Shown here piece after piece: positions 1 to 9,121 of a stretch of 13,594 bases of DNA. The DNA comes from DATCVR01 sp036566745 (GTDB lineage: Bacteria; Actinomycetota; Actinomycetes; Jiangellales; Jiangellaceae). Every line of letters begins with the position of its first letter. Position 1 is the first letter of the stretch. Both the position numbers and the translations under genes were made by a program. Under the pieces are notes generated by a model. It did no database searches. It saw only the letters and a program-made list of their open reading frames with translations, and was not told where the DNA came from. The stretch covers positions 1-13,594 of the forward strand of contig DATCVR010000412.1 in the NCBI GenBank assembly GCA_036566745.1, written 5' to 3'.

Positions 1-4
1 CCGC

Positions 5-643
5 GTGGACATTGTCGTCAAGGGACGTCGGACCGAAGTGCCAGAGCGTTTCAGGGCACACATCGCTGACAAACTCGCCAAGCTGGAGAAGTTCGACCAG
101 AAGGTCATCCGCGTCGACGTCGAGGTGACGAAGGAGCAGAACCCTCGTCGCGCAGACGAGTCGGATCGCGTCGAGCTGACCGTTCATTCCAAGGGGCCGG
201 TGATCCGGGCCGAGGCGGCCGCCGCCGACAAGTACGCCGCACTCGACCTGGCCACCGACAAGCTGCTGGCCAGGGTCCGCAAGGCGGCCGACCGTCGCCG
301 GGTCCACCACGGCAACCGCACGCCCATCTCCGTGGCGGCGGCGACCGCCCCGCTGAACGGCGTCAACGGCGGCCAACCGGTCGCTGCCGAGTCGGCCGCC
401 GGGCCCGCGTCCGAGGCGGACGCCGCCATCGACGCCTTCGCGGCCGGTGCGGTCGACGACGGCCCCATGGTCGTGCGCGAGAAGACCCACCGCACCACTC
501 CGATCACGCTCGACCAGGCTCTCTACGAGATGGAGCTCGTCGGCCACGACTTCTACCTGTTCGTCGACGCCGACTCCAAGATGCCGAGTGTGGTGTATCG
601 CCGTCGCGGCTACGACTACGGAGTCATCCGCCTCGACGTGTGA
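5..643 (+). CDS. hpf: Long-form ribosome hibernation promoting factor (HPF)
   Basis: Long HPF binds the 30S decoding region and dimerises two 70S ribosomes into inactive 100S particles during starvation, protecting them from decay. The 212-residue protein has the two expected parts. An N-terminal HPF/RaiA domain (about residues 1-100) begins MDIVVKGRRTEVPERF and carries the conserved basic helix KLAKLEKFD. A C-terminal dimerisation domain (about 158-212) includes TPITLDQALYEMELVGHDFY and ends with the VVYRRRGYDYGVIRL signature. An Ala/Gly-rich linker (about 105-150) joins them and is longer than in Firmicutes. The GTG at base 5 fits the family N-terminus, but only four upstream bases are visible, so the ribosome binding site and a slightly earlier start cannot be excluded. 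hpf lying a few genes upstream of secA is a familiar actinobacterial arrangement. The next gene is 184 bases away and appears to have its own promoter. Confidence 0.95.
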   Translation: MDIVVKGRRTEVPERFRAHIADKLAKLEKFDQKVIRVDVEVTKEQNPRRADESDRVELTVHSKGPVIRAEAAAADKYAALDLATDKLLARVRKAADRRRVHHGNRTPISVAAATAPLNGVNGGQPVAAESAAGPASEADAAIDAFAAGAVDDGPMVVREKTHRTTPITLDQALYEMELVGHDFYLFVDADSKMPSVVYRRRGYDYGVIRLDV

Positions 644-684
644 CGGGTAGCGGCGTGGGCGCTGCGCCGACTCGTGAGGGGACA

Positions 685-785
685 CGGGGTCAGGACGGTC
701 GCGGAGCCGGCATCAAGGCGTGGTTGATGGCATTGCTTCACCGCCGCCAACCACGACAGCCGGCGCAGCGATCGTCCTGACCCCG
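685..785. repeat. About 101-base imperfect palindrome (hairpin/MITE-like)
   Basis: Bases 685-711 and 759-785 are inverted copies of each other with only three mismatches in 27 positions. The outer end of the left arm reads CGGGGTCAGGACG and the right arm ends with CGTCCTGACCCCG. A second inverted repeat sits inside, with CGTGGTTG at 719-726 and CAACCACG at 748-755, so nearly the whole segment can fold into one long hairpin. It fills most of the hpf-to-YcaQ spacer and lies just upstream of the YcaQ -10 box. It could act as an hpf terminator, but it is far longer than a usual terminator and has no T tract. A REP/BIME-like or miniature transposable element is the alternative I favour. No transposase is present. 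Confidence 0.75.
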
Positions 786-812
786 ATCCACGCCGCGACT
801 GTCGGTGCGGGC

Positions 813-827
813 TGTTAGCTTCCGCGC
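813..827 (+). promoter_or_regulatory. Extended -10 box for a leaderless YcaQ-like transcript
   Basis: TAGCTT at 816-821 fits the TANNNT consensus and is preceded by TG plus one base (813-815), an extended -10. Only six bases separate it from the ATG at 828, so transcription would begin at or next to the start codon. No Shine-Dalgarno-like sequence lies before that ATG. No convincing -35 box is visible, and the long palindrome ends 27 bases upstream. Confidence 0.5.
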
Positions 828-2039
828 ATGGCGAGACGCGAAACGTTGTCGGCGGCCGCTGCCCGCAGGGTCGCGCTGGCGGCCCAGGGGTTCGCCGATC
901 CGCGCCCGGTGCGGCCTGATCGGCGGGCGCTGCGCCGCGTCCTCGACCGCCTCGGCGTGGTCCAGATCGACTCCGTCAACGTGCTGTCCCGCTCCCACTA
1001 CCTCCCGTTCTTCTCCCGGCTCGGGCCCTATCCCCGCGAGGCGCTCGATCGCGGCGCCAACCGCAAGCCCCGCAGCATGGTCGAGTACTGGGCCCACGAG
1101 GCGTCCTTCGTGCCGGTCCAGCACCACCCGCTGCTGCGGTGGCGGATGGCCGAGGCGTCCCACGACGCGTGGGGCGGCATGCGCCGCATCGCGATCGAGC
1201 AGCCCGAGTTCGTCGCGTGGGTGCTCGACGAGGTGCGCCGCCTGGGTCCCGTCACGGCCGGCGAGATCGAACACGACGCTCCCCGCCCCACGACCGAATG
1301 GGGCTGGAACTGGTCCCAGGTCAAGCGCGCCCTCGAATACCTGTTCTGGGCCGGCGAGGTCACCGCGGCCGGCCGCAACGGTGGCTTCGCCCGGCTCTAC
1401 GACCTCCCCGAGCGGGTGCTTCCGTCCGAGGTGATCGCCGCGCCCACCCCCACCCGCGAGCACGCCTTCCGCGAGCTGGTCGCCATCGCGGCGCGGGCCC
1501 ACGGGGTGGCCACCGAGCGCTGCCTGCGTGACTATTTCCGGCTGCCCGCCGAGCCCACCCGGGTCGCGCTGTCCGAGCTGGTCGAGCAGGGCGAGCTCAC
1601 ACCGGTCACGGTCGACGGCTGGAAACGCCCCGCCTACCTCCACCCCCAGGCGAGGGTGCCGCGCCGGGTCAATGCCCGGGCCCTGCTCAGCCCGTTCGAC
1701 TCCCTGGTGTGGGAACGCACCCGCACCGAGGCGCTGTTCGACTTCCGCTACCGCCTCGAGATCTACGTACCGGCGGCCAAGCGCGTGCACGGCTACTACG
1801 TGCTGCCGTTCCTGCTCGGCGACAGCCTTGTGGCCCGCGTCGACCTCAAGGCCGACCGCCAGGCCCGCGTCCTGCGGGTCCAGGCGGCGTGGGTCGAGCC
1901 GGGCGCCCCGGCCGAGACCGCCGAGGAGCTGGCAGCCGAATTGCTCACCATGGCCGTCTGGATGGATCTCTCCGACGTCGTCGTCAACGGCCGGGGCGAT
2001 CTCGCCGACGCGCTCGCCGAAGCGGTCCGGATGCTGTGA
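828..2039 (+). CDS. YcaQ/AlkX-family winged-helix DNA glycosylase-like protein
   Basis: Members of this HTH_42 family (E. coli YcaQ/AlkX; AlkZ in Streptomyces) are DNA glycosylases that unhook interstrand crosslinks and remove bulky alkylated bases. The 403-residue product is close to the length of E. coli YcaQ. The N-terminal region contains GVVQIDSVNVLSRSHYLPFFSRLG (about residues 43-66, split here as Q46-I-D48). This Gln-hydrophobic-Asp motif is the catalytic signature of the YcaQ/AlkX branch, whereas AlkZ has Gln-x-Gln. Further family features are the YWAHEASFVP segment near residue 85, a winged-helix region with WGWNWSQVKRALEYLFWAGEV (about 162-182), and the C-terminal stretch LLSPFDSLVWERTRTEALFDFRYRLEIYVP. 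The ATG at 828 is chosen because a TANNNT box lies six bases before it. The gene appears monocistronic and converges on the GNAT gene 30 bases downstream. Crosslink-repair activity is inferred from the motif. Confidence 0.88.
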   Translation: MARRETLSAAAARRVALAAQGFADPRPVRPDRRALRRVLDRLGVVQIDSVNVLSRSHYLPFFSRLGPYPREALDRGANRKPRSMVEYWAHEASFVPVQHHPLLRWRMAEASHDAWGGMRRIAIEQPEFVAWVLDEVRRLGPVTAGEIEHDAPRPTTEWGWNWSQVKRALEYLFWAGEVTAAGRNGGFARLYDLPERVLPSEVIAAPTPTREHAFRELVAIAARAHGVATERCLRDYFRLPAEPTRVALSELVEQGELTPVTVDGWKRPAYLHPQARVPRRVNARALLSPFDSLVWERTRTEALFDFRYRLEIYVPAAKRVHGYYVLPFLLGDSLVARVDLKADRQARVLRVQAAWVEPGAPAETAEELAAELLTMAVWMDLSDVVVNGRGDLADALAEAVRML

Positions 2040-2041
2040 TC

Positions 2042-2056
2042 GTCACGGGCCGTGAC
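2042..2056. terminator. Short hairpin between convergent genes
   Basis: GTCACGG (2042-2048) and CCGTGAC (2050-2056) form a perfect 7-bp inverted repeat around a single central base. It lies in the 30-base gap between the YcaQ-like stop and the GNAT stop. The position suggests a bidirectional terminator, although there is no T tract on either side and the realistic loop needs the inner pairs opened. Confidence 0.4.
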
Positions 2057-2069
2057 CACCGCCTCGTGT

Positions 2070-3233
2070 TCAGCGGGTGCCGGGCTGCTCGTCGCCGGGC
2101 TGCTCGCCAGCGGGCGGGTCGTCGTCGAGGAGCAGGTCGTACCAGTGCAGGTCCACGATCGCGCCGCCACGGAGGTGCTGGCCGGCCCGTTCGAGGCCGA
2201 TCGGGCGGAACCCCGAGCGCTCGATCACCGTGCGCGATGCGTCGTTGCCCGTCACGTGGGCCACGACCAGGCGGCGCAACCCCAGCCCGCCCGCGTCCTG
2301 GTCGGCGAAGGCGTGCTCGGTCATCAGGGCCACCGCTGCGGTGGCGACGCCGGTGCCGCGGACTCTCGGGTGGACCCAGTAACCCACCTCGGCGCCGCCG
2401 TCGCGCGAGCTCACGCCCATCAGTGAGAACGACCCCACCGCGGGTCCGCCATCGGGCAGGGCCGCGGCCCAGTGCACGCCGCTGCCGGTCGCCGCCTGCT
2501 CGCGCCGGTCGTGGACGTAGGTCAGCGCGATCTCGCGGGTGTAGGGCGACGGCAGCCCGGCCAGCCAGTGCTGTGACACCGGGTCGTTGCACGCCTCGAC
2601 GATGGCGTCGGCGTCGGTCTCGGCGAAGGGCCGCAGCACGACGCGCTCACTCCGGAGCACGGGCACGTCGAGCCAGCGGCCGGCCGGCTCCATCGGCTCG
2701 CCCGCACAGAGGCTGGCCACCCAGGCGTCGTGTCGCCGGCCCTGTTTGACGAGATCGCCACGGATGGTGCCCTCGAACCGGAACCCGGTCGCCCACGCCA
2801 CCCGGCGCGACGCCCAGTTGCCCACGATGGCCTTCCAGCCCAGGTGGGTCAGGGCCAGGCCCTCGGGGTCGAAGGCGTAGTCGGCGACGACGCGGACCGC
2901 ACCCGCCATGACGCCCGAACCGCGCGCCTCGGGGGCCAGCCAGAACCCGATCTCGGCCTTGCCGCCGGTGATCGGACCCACGCCGATCATGCCGATCACG
3001 CGACGGTCCTCCTGGTCGCGGACCGCCCAGATCAGCTCGCTGCCGTCGGCCCAGCTGGCCGGGACGACCTCGGTGACGAAGTGTGCCGCCTGCTCGCGGG
3101 TGAACGGCGGATTGACCGCCGTGAGCCAGCGCTGGATCTCGGCGTCCTGGCAGATCGCGGTGACCCGGTCGATGTCGTCGGCGGTCGGCACGGCCAGCAC
3201 GATGCCATCGCCGCGGAGTTCGAACGGCTGCAT
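2070..3233 (-). CDS. Tandem-domain GNAT N-acetyltransferase
   Basis: GNAT enzymes transfer an acetyl group from acetyl-CoA to an amine; members like this resemble the RimJ/RimL acetyltransferase_3 group. The 387-residue protein holds two complete domains. Domain 1 (about residues 8-180) has the acetyl-CoA loop PEARGSGVMAGA at 101-112 and then VGNWASRRVAWATGFRFEG. Domain 2 (about 190-370) opens with VLRSERVVLRPFAETDADA, has PRVRGTGVATAA at 289-300, then GNDASRTVIERSGFRPIG. Both pyrophosphate-binding loops keep the R-x-x-G-x-G pattern, so both could bind cofactor. An acidic, Pro/Gly-rich tail (about 370-387) follows. The ATG at 3233 is chosen over an upstream in-frame start because GGAAG lies nine bases before it and homology starts there (MQPFELRGDGIVL). 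Substrate is unknown. The gene is divergent from secA. Confidence 0.88.
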   Translation of the reverse strand: MQPFELRGDGIVLAVPTADDIDRVTAICQDAEIQRWLTAVNPPFTREQAAHFVTEVVPASWADGSELIWAVRDQEDRRVIGMIGVGPITGGKAEIGFWLAPEARGSGVMAGAVRVVADYAFDPEGLALTHLGWKAIVGNWASRRVAWATGFRFEGTIRGDLVKQGRRHDAWVASLCAGEPMEPAGRWLDVPVLRSERVVLRPFAETDADAIVEACNDPVSQHWLAGLPSPYTREIALTYVHDRREQAATGSGVHWAAALPDGGPAVGSFSLMGVSSRDGGAEVGYWVHPRVRGTGVATAAVALMTEHAFADQDAGGLGLRRLVVAHVTGNDASRTVIERSGFRPIGLERAGQHLRGGAIVDLHWYDLLLDDDPPAGEQPGDEQPGTR

Positions 3234-3392
3234 GGGTGCATACTTCCGGGCACGACGGTCGAGGTCGAACCGTTGAGCGTTCTGTGGCCGTTCTGCGACA
3301 CCGACGTACCATGGTGCGTCGGAGCCGCGTTCATCCACGCGCCCCACCGCGTCGTGTACCGCCCGACCACTGCGTCGCACCAGCCGCTGCCT

Positions 3393-3397
3393 AGGAG
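3393..3397 (+). promoter_or_regulatory. secA ribosome binding site that fixes the GTG start
   Basis: AGGAG lies nine bases before the GTG at 3407. An in-frame TTG at 3398 directly abuts this site and so is not a plausible start. The 173-base divergent spacer upstream (3234-3406) contains a TACCAT box at 3307-3312 that might be a -10, but no -35 at proper spacing, so the secA promoter is not placed. Confidence 0.75.
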
Positions 3398-3406
3398 TTG
3401 ACCCGC

Positions 3407-6274
<2,868 letters not shown>

Positions 6275-6314
6275 TCCCGGCAGGCGCGTGGGTTCCGTAT
6301 CCGCGGCGCCGGCC

Positions 6315-6326
6315 GCTCGGCCGAGC
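6315..6326. repeat. 12-base perfect palindrome downstream of secA
   Basis: GCTCGGCCGAGC is a perfect palindrome 41 bases after the secA stop. An 11-base GGCGCCGGCCG occurs just before it (6305-6315) and again at 6357-6367. Together these GC-rich elements could form the secA terminator structure, but no T tract follows. Confidence 0.4.
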
Positions 6327-6363
6327 TGATCGTTAGGCGCCGCCGGGTGATCGTTAGGCGCCG
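6327..6363 (+). repeat. Two 16-base direct repeats, 21-base period
   Basis: TGATCGTTAGGCGCCG occurs identically at 6327-6342 and 6348-6363, starting 21 bases apart, which is two helical turns. The pair lies in the secA-to-esterase spacer, roughly 80-190 bases before the possible esterase starts. Tandem sites on one DNA face are typical of a cooperative operator, so I read this as a candidate regulatory site for the esterase; simple repeat expansion is the alternative. Confidence 0.55.
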
Positions 6364-6513
6364 GCCGAGCCGATCCTTGTGTGGCCCTTCCCCTGGGTGA
6401 TCTCCGTCCACTACGGTCCGTGACGAACGACCTTTCTCCCAGTGCTGTCCCGCAGCATGGCGGGCGCCAGGTTCGGTGGACGGAGGAGCGGCCCTCGGGC
6501 CGCACATGTGCCC

Positions 6514-7548
6514 ATGCGAGTCTTCTCAGGTCATGGCGCCCGGGTGGCGATCACGCTGATAGCGGCCACGGCGGCCTTCTCGACGTCGGTGCTCGCGGCG
6601 GCGGCGCCCGCGGGTGGGGTCGGCGCCGGAGTCGTCAGCGCAGTGGCCAACGGAGTCGTCAACGGCGGCGGGCCGGACGTGCAGACCCTCTCGCCGCGCG
6701 CCGAGTCCGTACCCACGGCCGTCGTGTCGCTCGGCGACTCGTACTCGTCGGGGCTCGGCACTGGCGATTACACGGACTCGTGCGACCGCACCGAGCGCGC
6801 GTGGGGTCAGCTGATCTTCGGCTCCGAGGTGACCGACCGAACCCTGCTGGCATGTTCGGGTGCGGCGCTGGCGGACATGCCGGCCCAGGTCGCCGCTCTG
6901 GAGGGACTCTCCGACTCCGCCGGAGGGCGGTTGATCACCGTAACGGTAGGTGGCAACGACCTCGGCTTCGCCGACGAGCTGACCAACTGCCTGGTCTCGT
7001 TCCGCTCGTGCGCCGGGCGCGAAGCGGCGCTGGTGGCCGAAGCCGAGGCTCTGGAGGACCCGCTGGCGGCGCTGTACGACGACATCCAAGCGGCGGCTCC
7101 CGGCGACGAGGTGATCGTGGGCGGCTATCCGTACCTCGTGCCCGATCCGGCGGAGCGCAGCAGTTGTTCGGCTCTCACGGGCCTTCTCGCCAAGGCGGAA
7201 CGGCAGATGATCCGGAGGGTGGGTGCCGCGCTCAACGAGGCCATCGACAAGGCGGCCGCGCGGGCCGGCGTCCGGTCGGCGGCCTCGGCGCTCGAGCTCG
7301 GCTTCGACGGACACGAGGCCTGCGACAACAGTTCGCAGGACTGGTTGTGGGGGCTGAAGCTGTCGTGGCCGTGGGGTTCCGGCCCGCAGGGCGCGGCGGC
7401 ATCGGGGCCGGGCGGTGAGCCGCTGGCGTCGGCCTACGACCTGAAGTGGGAGGTGACGGCGAAATTCGTTCGCGACTCCTTCCACCCCAACGACGCCGGG
7501 CAGGCGGGCTACGCTCGCGCTTTCGAGCAGCAGTGGGCCGCCGGCTGA
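6514..7548 (+). CDS. Secreted SGNH/GDSL-family esterase or lipase
   Basis: SGNH hydrolases cleave ester bonds with a Ser-His(-Asp) active site. From the ATG at 6514 the protein has 344 residues. It begins with an export signal: MRVFSGHGAR, a hydrophobic stretch AITLIAATAAFSTSVLA, and cleavage near AAAAPA. All SGNH blocks are present: GDSYSSG with Ser76 (block I), ACSGAALADMP (block II), VGGNDLGF with Asn148 (block III), and DSFHPNDAG with Asp321 and His324 (block V). Six cysteines (C90, C114, C159, C166, C218, C270) would pair in order into three disulfides, as in secreted Streptomyces SGNH lipases/esterases. The start is uncertain: in-frame GTG 6442 and ATG 6457 would add an Arg-rich n-region of up to 24 residues, and no start has a well-placed ribosome binding site. 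Substrate is unknown. Confidence 0.9.
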   Translation: MRVFSGHGARVAITLIAATAAFSTSVLAAAAPAGGVGAGVVSAVANGVVNGGGPDVQTLSPRAESVPTAVVSLGDSYSSGLGTGDYTDSCDRTERAWGQLIFGSEVTDRTLLACSGAALADMPAQVAALEGLSDSAGGRLITVTVGGNDLGFADELTNCLVSFRSCAGREAALVAEAEALEDPLAALYDDIQAAAPGDEVIVGGYPYLVPDPAERSSCSALTGLLAKAERQMIRRVGAALNEAIDKAAARAGVRSAASALELGFDGHEACDNSSQDWLWGLKLSWPWGSGPQGAAASGPGGEPLASAYDLKWEVTAKFVRDSFHPNDAGQAGYARAFEQQWAAG

Positions 7549-7590
7549 GCCGCGACTGCGCCGGGCATGTCCGGCACACCTCACGCGCGG

Positions 7591-7618
7591 GACGGCTGTC
7601 ACGTGACGGACAGCCGTC
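7591..7618. terminator. Hairpin between convergent esterase and Rv3235-like genes
   Basis: GACGGCTGTC (7591-7600) and GACAGCCGTC (7609-7618) form a perfect 10-bp stem with an 8-base loop. It sits 43 bases after the esterase stop and 52 bases beyond the stop of the minus-strand gene. A bidirectional terminator is likely although no T tract is present. The overlapping palindrome GTCACGTGAC (7598-7607) is a possible protein site instead. Confidence 0.6.
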
Positions 7619-7669
7619 GCGGGGGGACACTCGGCGTGGTCACGGGCCGGAAGGCTGAACCGGCCGGGG

Positions 7670-8197
7670 TCAGATCAACTCGAACGCGGTGCACAGCCAC
7701 CGAGCCTCCCGGGCCTCGATGCGGACTGCGGCTGAGCGGACCCGATGGCCGGTCTGGATGACGACGCCCGCCTCGGCGACCGACTCCGACGGCCGGCACA
7801 GGCGAACGGCGCGCACGGTGGGCACCCGGCCGGGTCGGTCGGAGGCGCGCTGGGCGAGGCTGCGGTAGACCCGTTCGTCGGTCCAGCGCAACAGCTGTTG
7901 TAGCGGGCGCGGGCCGTACAGGCTCTCGAGGACGGCCTGCGCCAGCTTCGCGCACCACCGCCGAGGATCCGGCAGCACGCTGTGGGGCGGGTTGACCTCG
8001 CCGATCAGCCGAAGGGGTGCGCGCAGCTGAGGCGTGGCCGGCACCCCACCGGGCAGCACGAACGACAGTGCCAGAGCGCCCTGTGTGCGGTCGGAGTCGC
8101 GGCGCCGGGGCGGGTGGGCCGGACCGGCTTCGTCGTCGTACGGCGGCTCGCTGGCGGGCAGCGGGAGGCGCCTGAGCGCGGGAACGGACGTGACCAT
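7670..8197 (-). CDS. Rv3235/DUF6459-like conserved actinobacterial protein
   Basis: The function of this family is not known to me. The 175-residue product matches what I recall of the actinobacterial Rv3235 family. It has a disordered Pro/Arg-rich N-terminus (1-60). A helical block, WCAKLAQAVLESLYGPRPLQ followed by QLLRWTDERVYRSLAQR, spans 81-117. A compact C-terminal part (126-175) carries VRAVRLCRPSESVAEAGVVI and then RSAAVRIEAREARWLCTAFEL. No signal peptide or membrane segment is seen, so it is probably cytoplasmic. The C-terminal half recalls small alpha+beta folds, but I cannot assign one. The ATG at 8197 is chosen because GAGAGGAG lies seven bases before it. It is the second gene of a minus-strand operon, 25 bases after the LysM gene stop. 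Proximity to secA parallels Rv3235/secA1 (Rv3240c) in Mycobacterium tuberculosis. Confidence 0.8.
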   Translation of the reverse strand: MVTSVPALRRLPLPASEPPYDDEAGPAHPPRRRDSDRTQGALALSFVLPGGVPATPQLRAPLRLIGEVNPPHSVLPDPRRWCAKLAQAVLESLYGPRPLQQLLRWTDERVYRSLAQRASDRPGRVPTVRAVRLCRPSESVAEAGVVIQTGHRVRSAAVRIEAREARWLCTAFELI

Positions 8198-8222
8198 CGA
8201 CGTTCTCCTCTCACGGACGTGT

Positions 8223-8975
8223 TCAGGCCGGGGCGTCGTGGGCCGGGGGAGCGCGGAGCATCGTTCCCGGGACGATGTGGTCGGGGTCCGGTCCGATCTC
8301 GTCACGGTTCGCGGCGAACCAGCGCGGCCACTCGGCCGCGATCCGGTGGTCGGTGGCGCGGGGCCCGAGGTGGTGTTCGGCGATGGCCCACAGCGAGTCG
8401 CCGGGCTCGACTGTGATCAGGACCGCGGTGTCACCGGCCGGGGCATGGTCCGGCGGGTCGGTCACTTGGGCGGCGTCGCCGGGTGGACGGACCGGCGGTC
8501 GTCCGACGTCGGGGAGCGGACGCGGCGACGACTCTCCCGTGGCGACAGCGTGTGCGCCCGCGATATGCATGGCCGAGACGGGCACGGCCGCGACCGGCGA
8601 TGCGGCGGCGACGGGCGTCGAGGCTGCCATCGGAGCGGAGGCGGCGATCGGAGCGGCGAGAGCGGCAAATCCGAGGGCCGAGCGGACCGCGTGTCGAGCG
8701 AGGCCAGGGACGAGGGCCGCCGACCATCGTGCCGCGATCCGGCCCGCAACTCCGGGCGCGGCCGTGACGGCCACGAGTGCGACAACCGACGCGATCCAGA
8801 CGCAGCCGGCCCAGGCCAGCGCCGCGCAGCTGATGACGACCAGCTCCTCGAAGGAGGCCGCGCCGGCACGGGCGGAGGTGAGCGCGTCAGCCGCGCCCCA
8901 CCCCGCCACTCCGGCCACGGAGCCGGCCGCGCCGAGCAGGCCGATCAGAAGATGGGGCCGGACTCTGCTAGACAT
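8223..8975 (-). CDS. Membrane-anchored LysM-domain protein
   Basis: LysM domains bind N-acetylglucosamine-containing glycans such as peptidoglycan. The 250-residue product has hydrophobic segments at about 8-25 and 46-72 and a third, Ala-rich one at about 100-120. A Pro/Ala-rich linker (about 120-185) follows. The C-terminal LysM (about 187-242) starts VEPGDSLWAIAEHHLG and ends with IVPGTMLRAP. With three membrane passes and a cytoplasmic N-terminus, the LysM would sit outside the membrane against the wall; that topology is inferred from hydrophobicity only. No enzymatic domain is present, so a structural or tethering role is likely. The ATG at 8973-8975 is preceded nine bases upstream by GGAGG. 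It is the promoter-proximal gene of the two-gene operon with the Rv3235-like protein and is divergent from the Sm-like gene. Confidence 0.85.
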   Translation of the reverse strand: MSSRVRPHLLIGLLGAAGSVAGVAGWGAADALTSARAGAASFEELVVISCAALAWAGCVWIASVVALVAVTAAPGVAGRIAARWSAALVPGLARHAVRSALGFAALAAPIAASAPMAASTPVAAASPVAAVPVSAMHIAGAHAVATGESSPRPLPDVGRPPVRPPGDAAQVTDPPDHAPAGDTAVLITVEPGDSLWAIAEHHLGPRATDHRIAAEWPRWFAANRDEIGPDPDHIVPGTMLRAPPAHDAPA

Positions 8976-9002
8976 CGCCGTAGACCTCCGATCGCTGTCG
9001 AG

Positions 9003-9018
9003 TGCTTGCGTTTGCTTG
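9003..9018. repeat. TGCTTG direct repeat in the LysM leader, 10-base period
   Basis: TGCTTG occurs at 9003-9008 and 9013-9018, one helical turn apart, within TGCTTGCGTTTGCTTG. The 8-mer GTTTGCTT (9010-9017) recurs at 9946-9953 in front of the HTH gene, in the same orientation relative to the downstream minus-strand gene. Excisionase/BldC-type proteins commonly bind short direct repeats of about this period, so it may be an operator. Confidence 0.35.
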
Positions 9019-9027
9019 TGTTCACGT

Positions 9028-9057
9028 ATCGAAGCCCGTGTCCGAGGCATACGTCAA
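9028..9057 (-). promoter_or_regulatory. Candidate sigma-70-type promoter of the LysM operon
   Basis: Read on the minus strand, TTGACG (9052-9057) is one base from the -35 consensus and TTCGAT (9028-9033) is an acceptable -10, with an 18-base spacer. It would give a leader of about 45 bases with the GGAGG ribosome binding site. A perfect DnaA-type box lies just upstream and a TGCTTG direct repeat lies just downstream. Confidence 0.45.
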
Positions 9058-9064
9058 CCGCAAC

Positions 9065-9073
9065 TGTGGACAA
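9065..9073 (-). promoter_or_regulatory. Perfect DnaA-box match (TTGTCCACA)
   Basis: TGTGGACAA is the exact complement of the DnaA box consensus TTGTCCACA used in high-GC actinobacteria. It sits in the divergent LysM/Sm-like spacer, eight bases beyond the candidate LysM -35. A single box is not an origin; it may mark DnaA-linked regulation, or share its TGTGGAC core with another regulator's site. Confidence 0.45.
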
Positions 9074-9108
9074 CGTCGGCCACCCGCCCGGAGGGTCGTG
9101 AGCCCGTG

Positions 9109-9121
9109 TACGGTCGGCCGG
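9109..9121 (+). promoter_or_regulatory. -10 box for a leaderless Sm-like gene transcript
   Basis: TACGGT (9109-9114) fits TANNNT and ends seven bases before the GTG at 9122. There is no Shine-Dalgarno sequence before this GTG, so a leaderless mRNA starting at the GTG is the simplest reading. Confidence 0.45.

Noticed and set aside
738..1790. 350-codon minus-strand frame opposite the YcaQ-like gene
   Set aside because: It has no recognisable domain and lies entirely within the complement of a well-supported gene and the palindrome.
3398..3406. TTG start for secA at 3398
   Set aside because: It abuts the AGGAG ribosome binding site, so it cannot be served by it. GTG 3407 has correct spacing and matches the family N-terminus.
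6442..6513. Longer esterase start at GTG 6442 or ATG 6457
   Set aside because: Not excluded, but ATG 6514 gives a compact normal signal peptide. The extension is Arg-rich and low in similarity, with no ribosome binding site.
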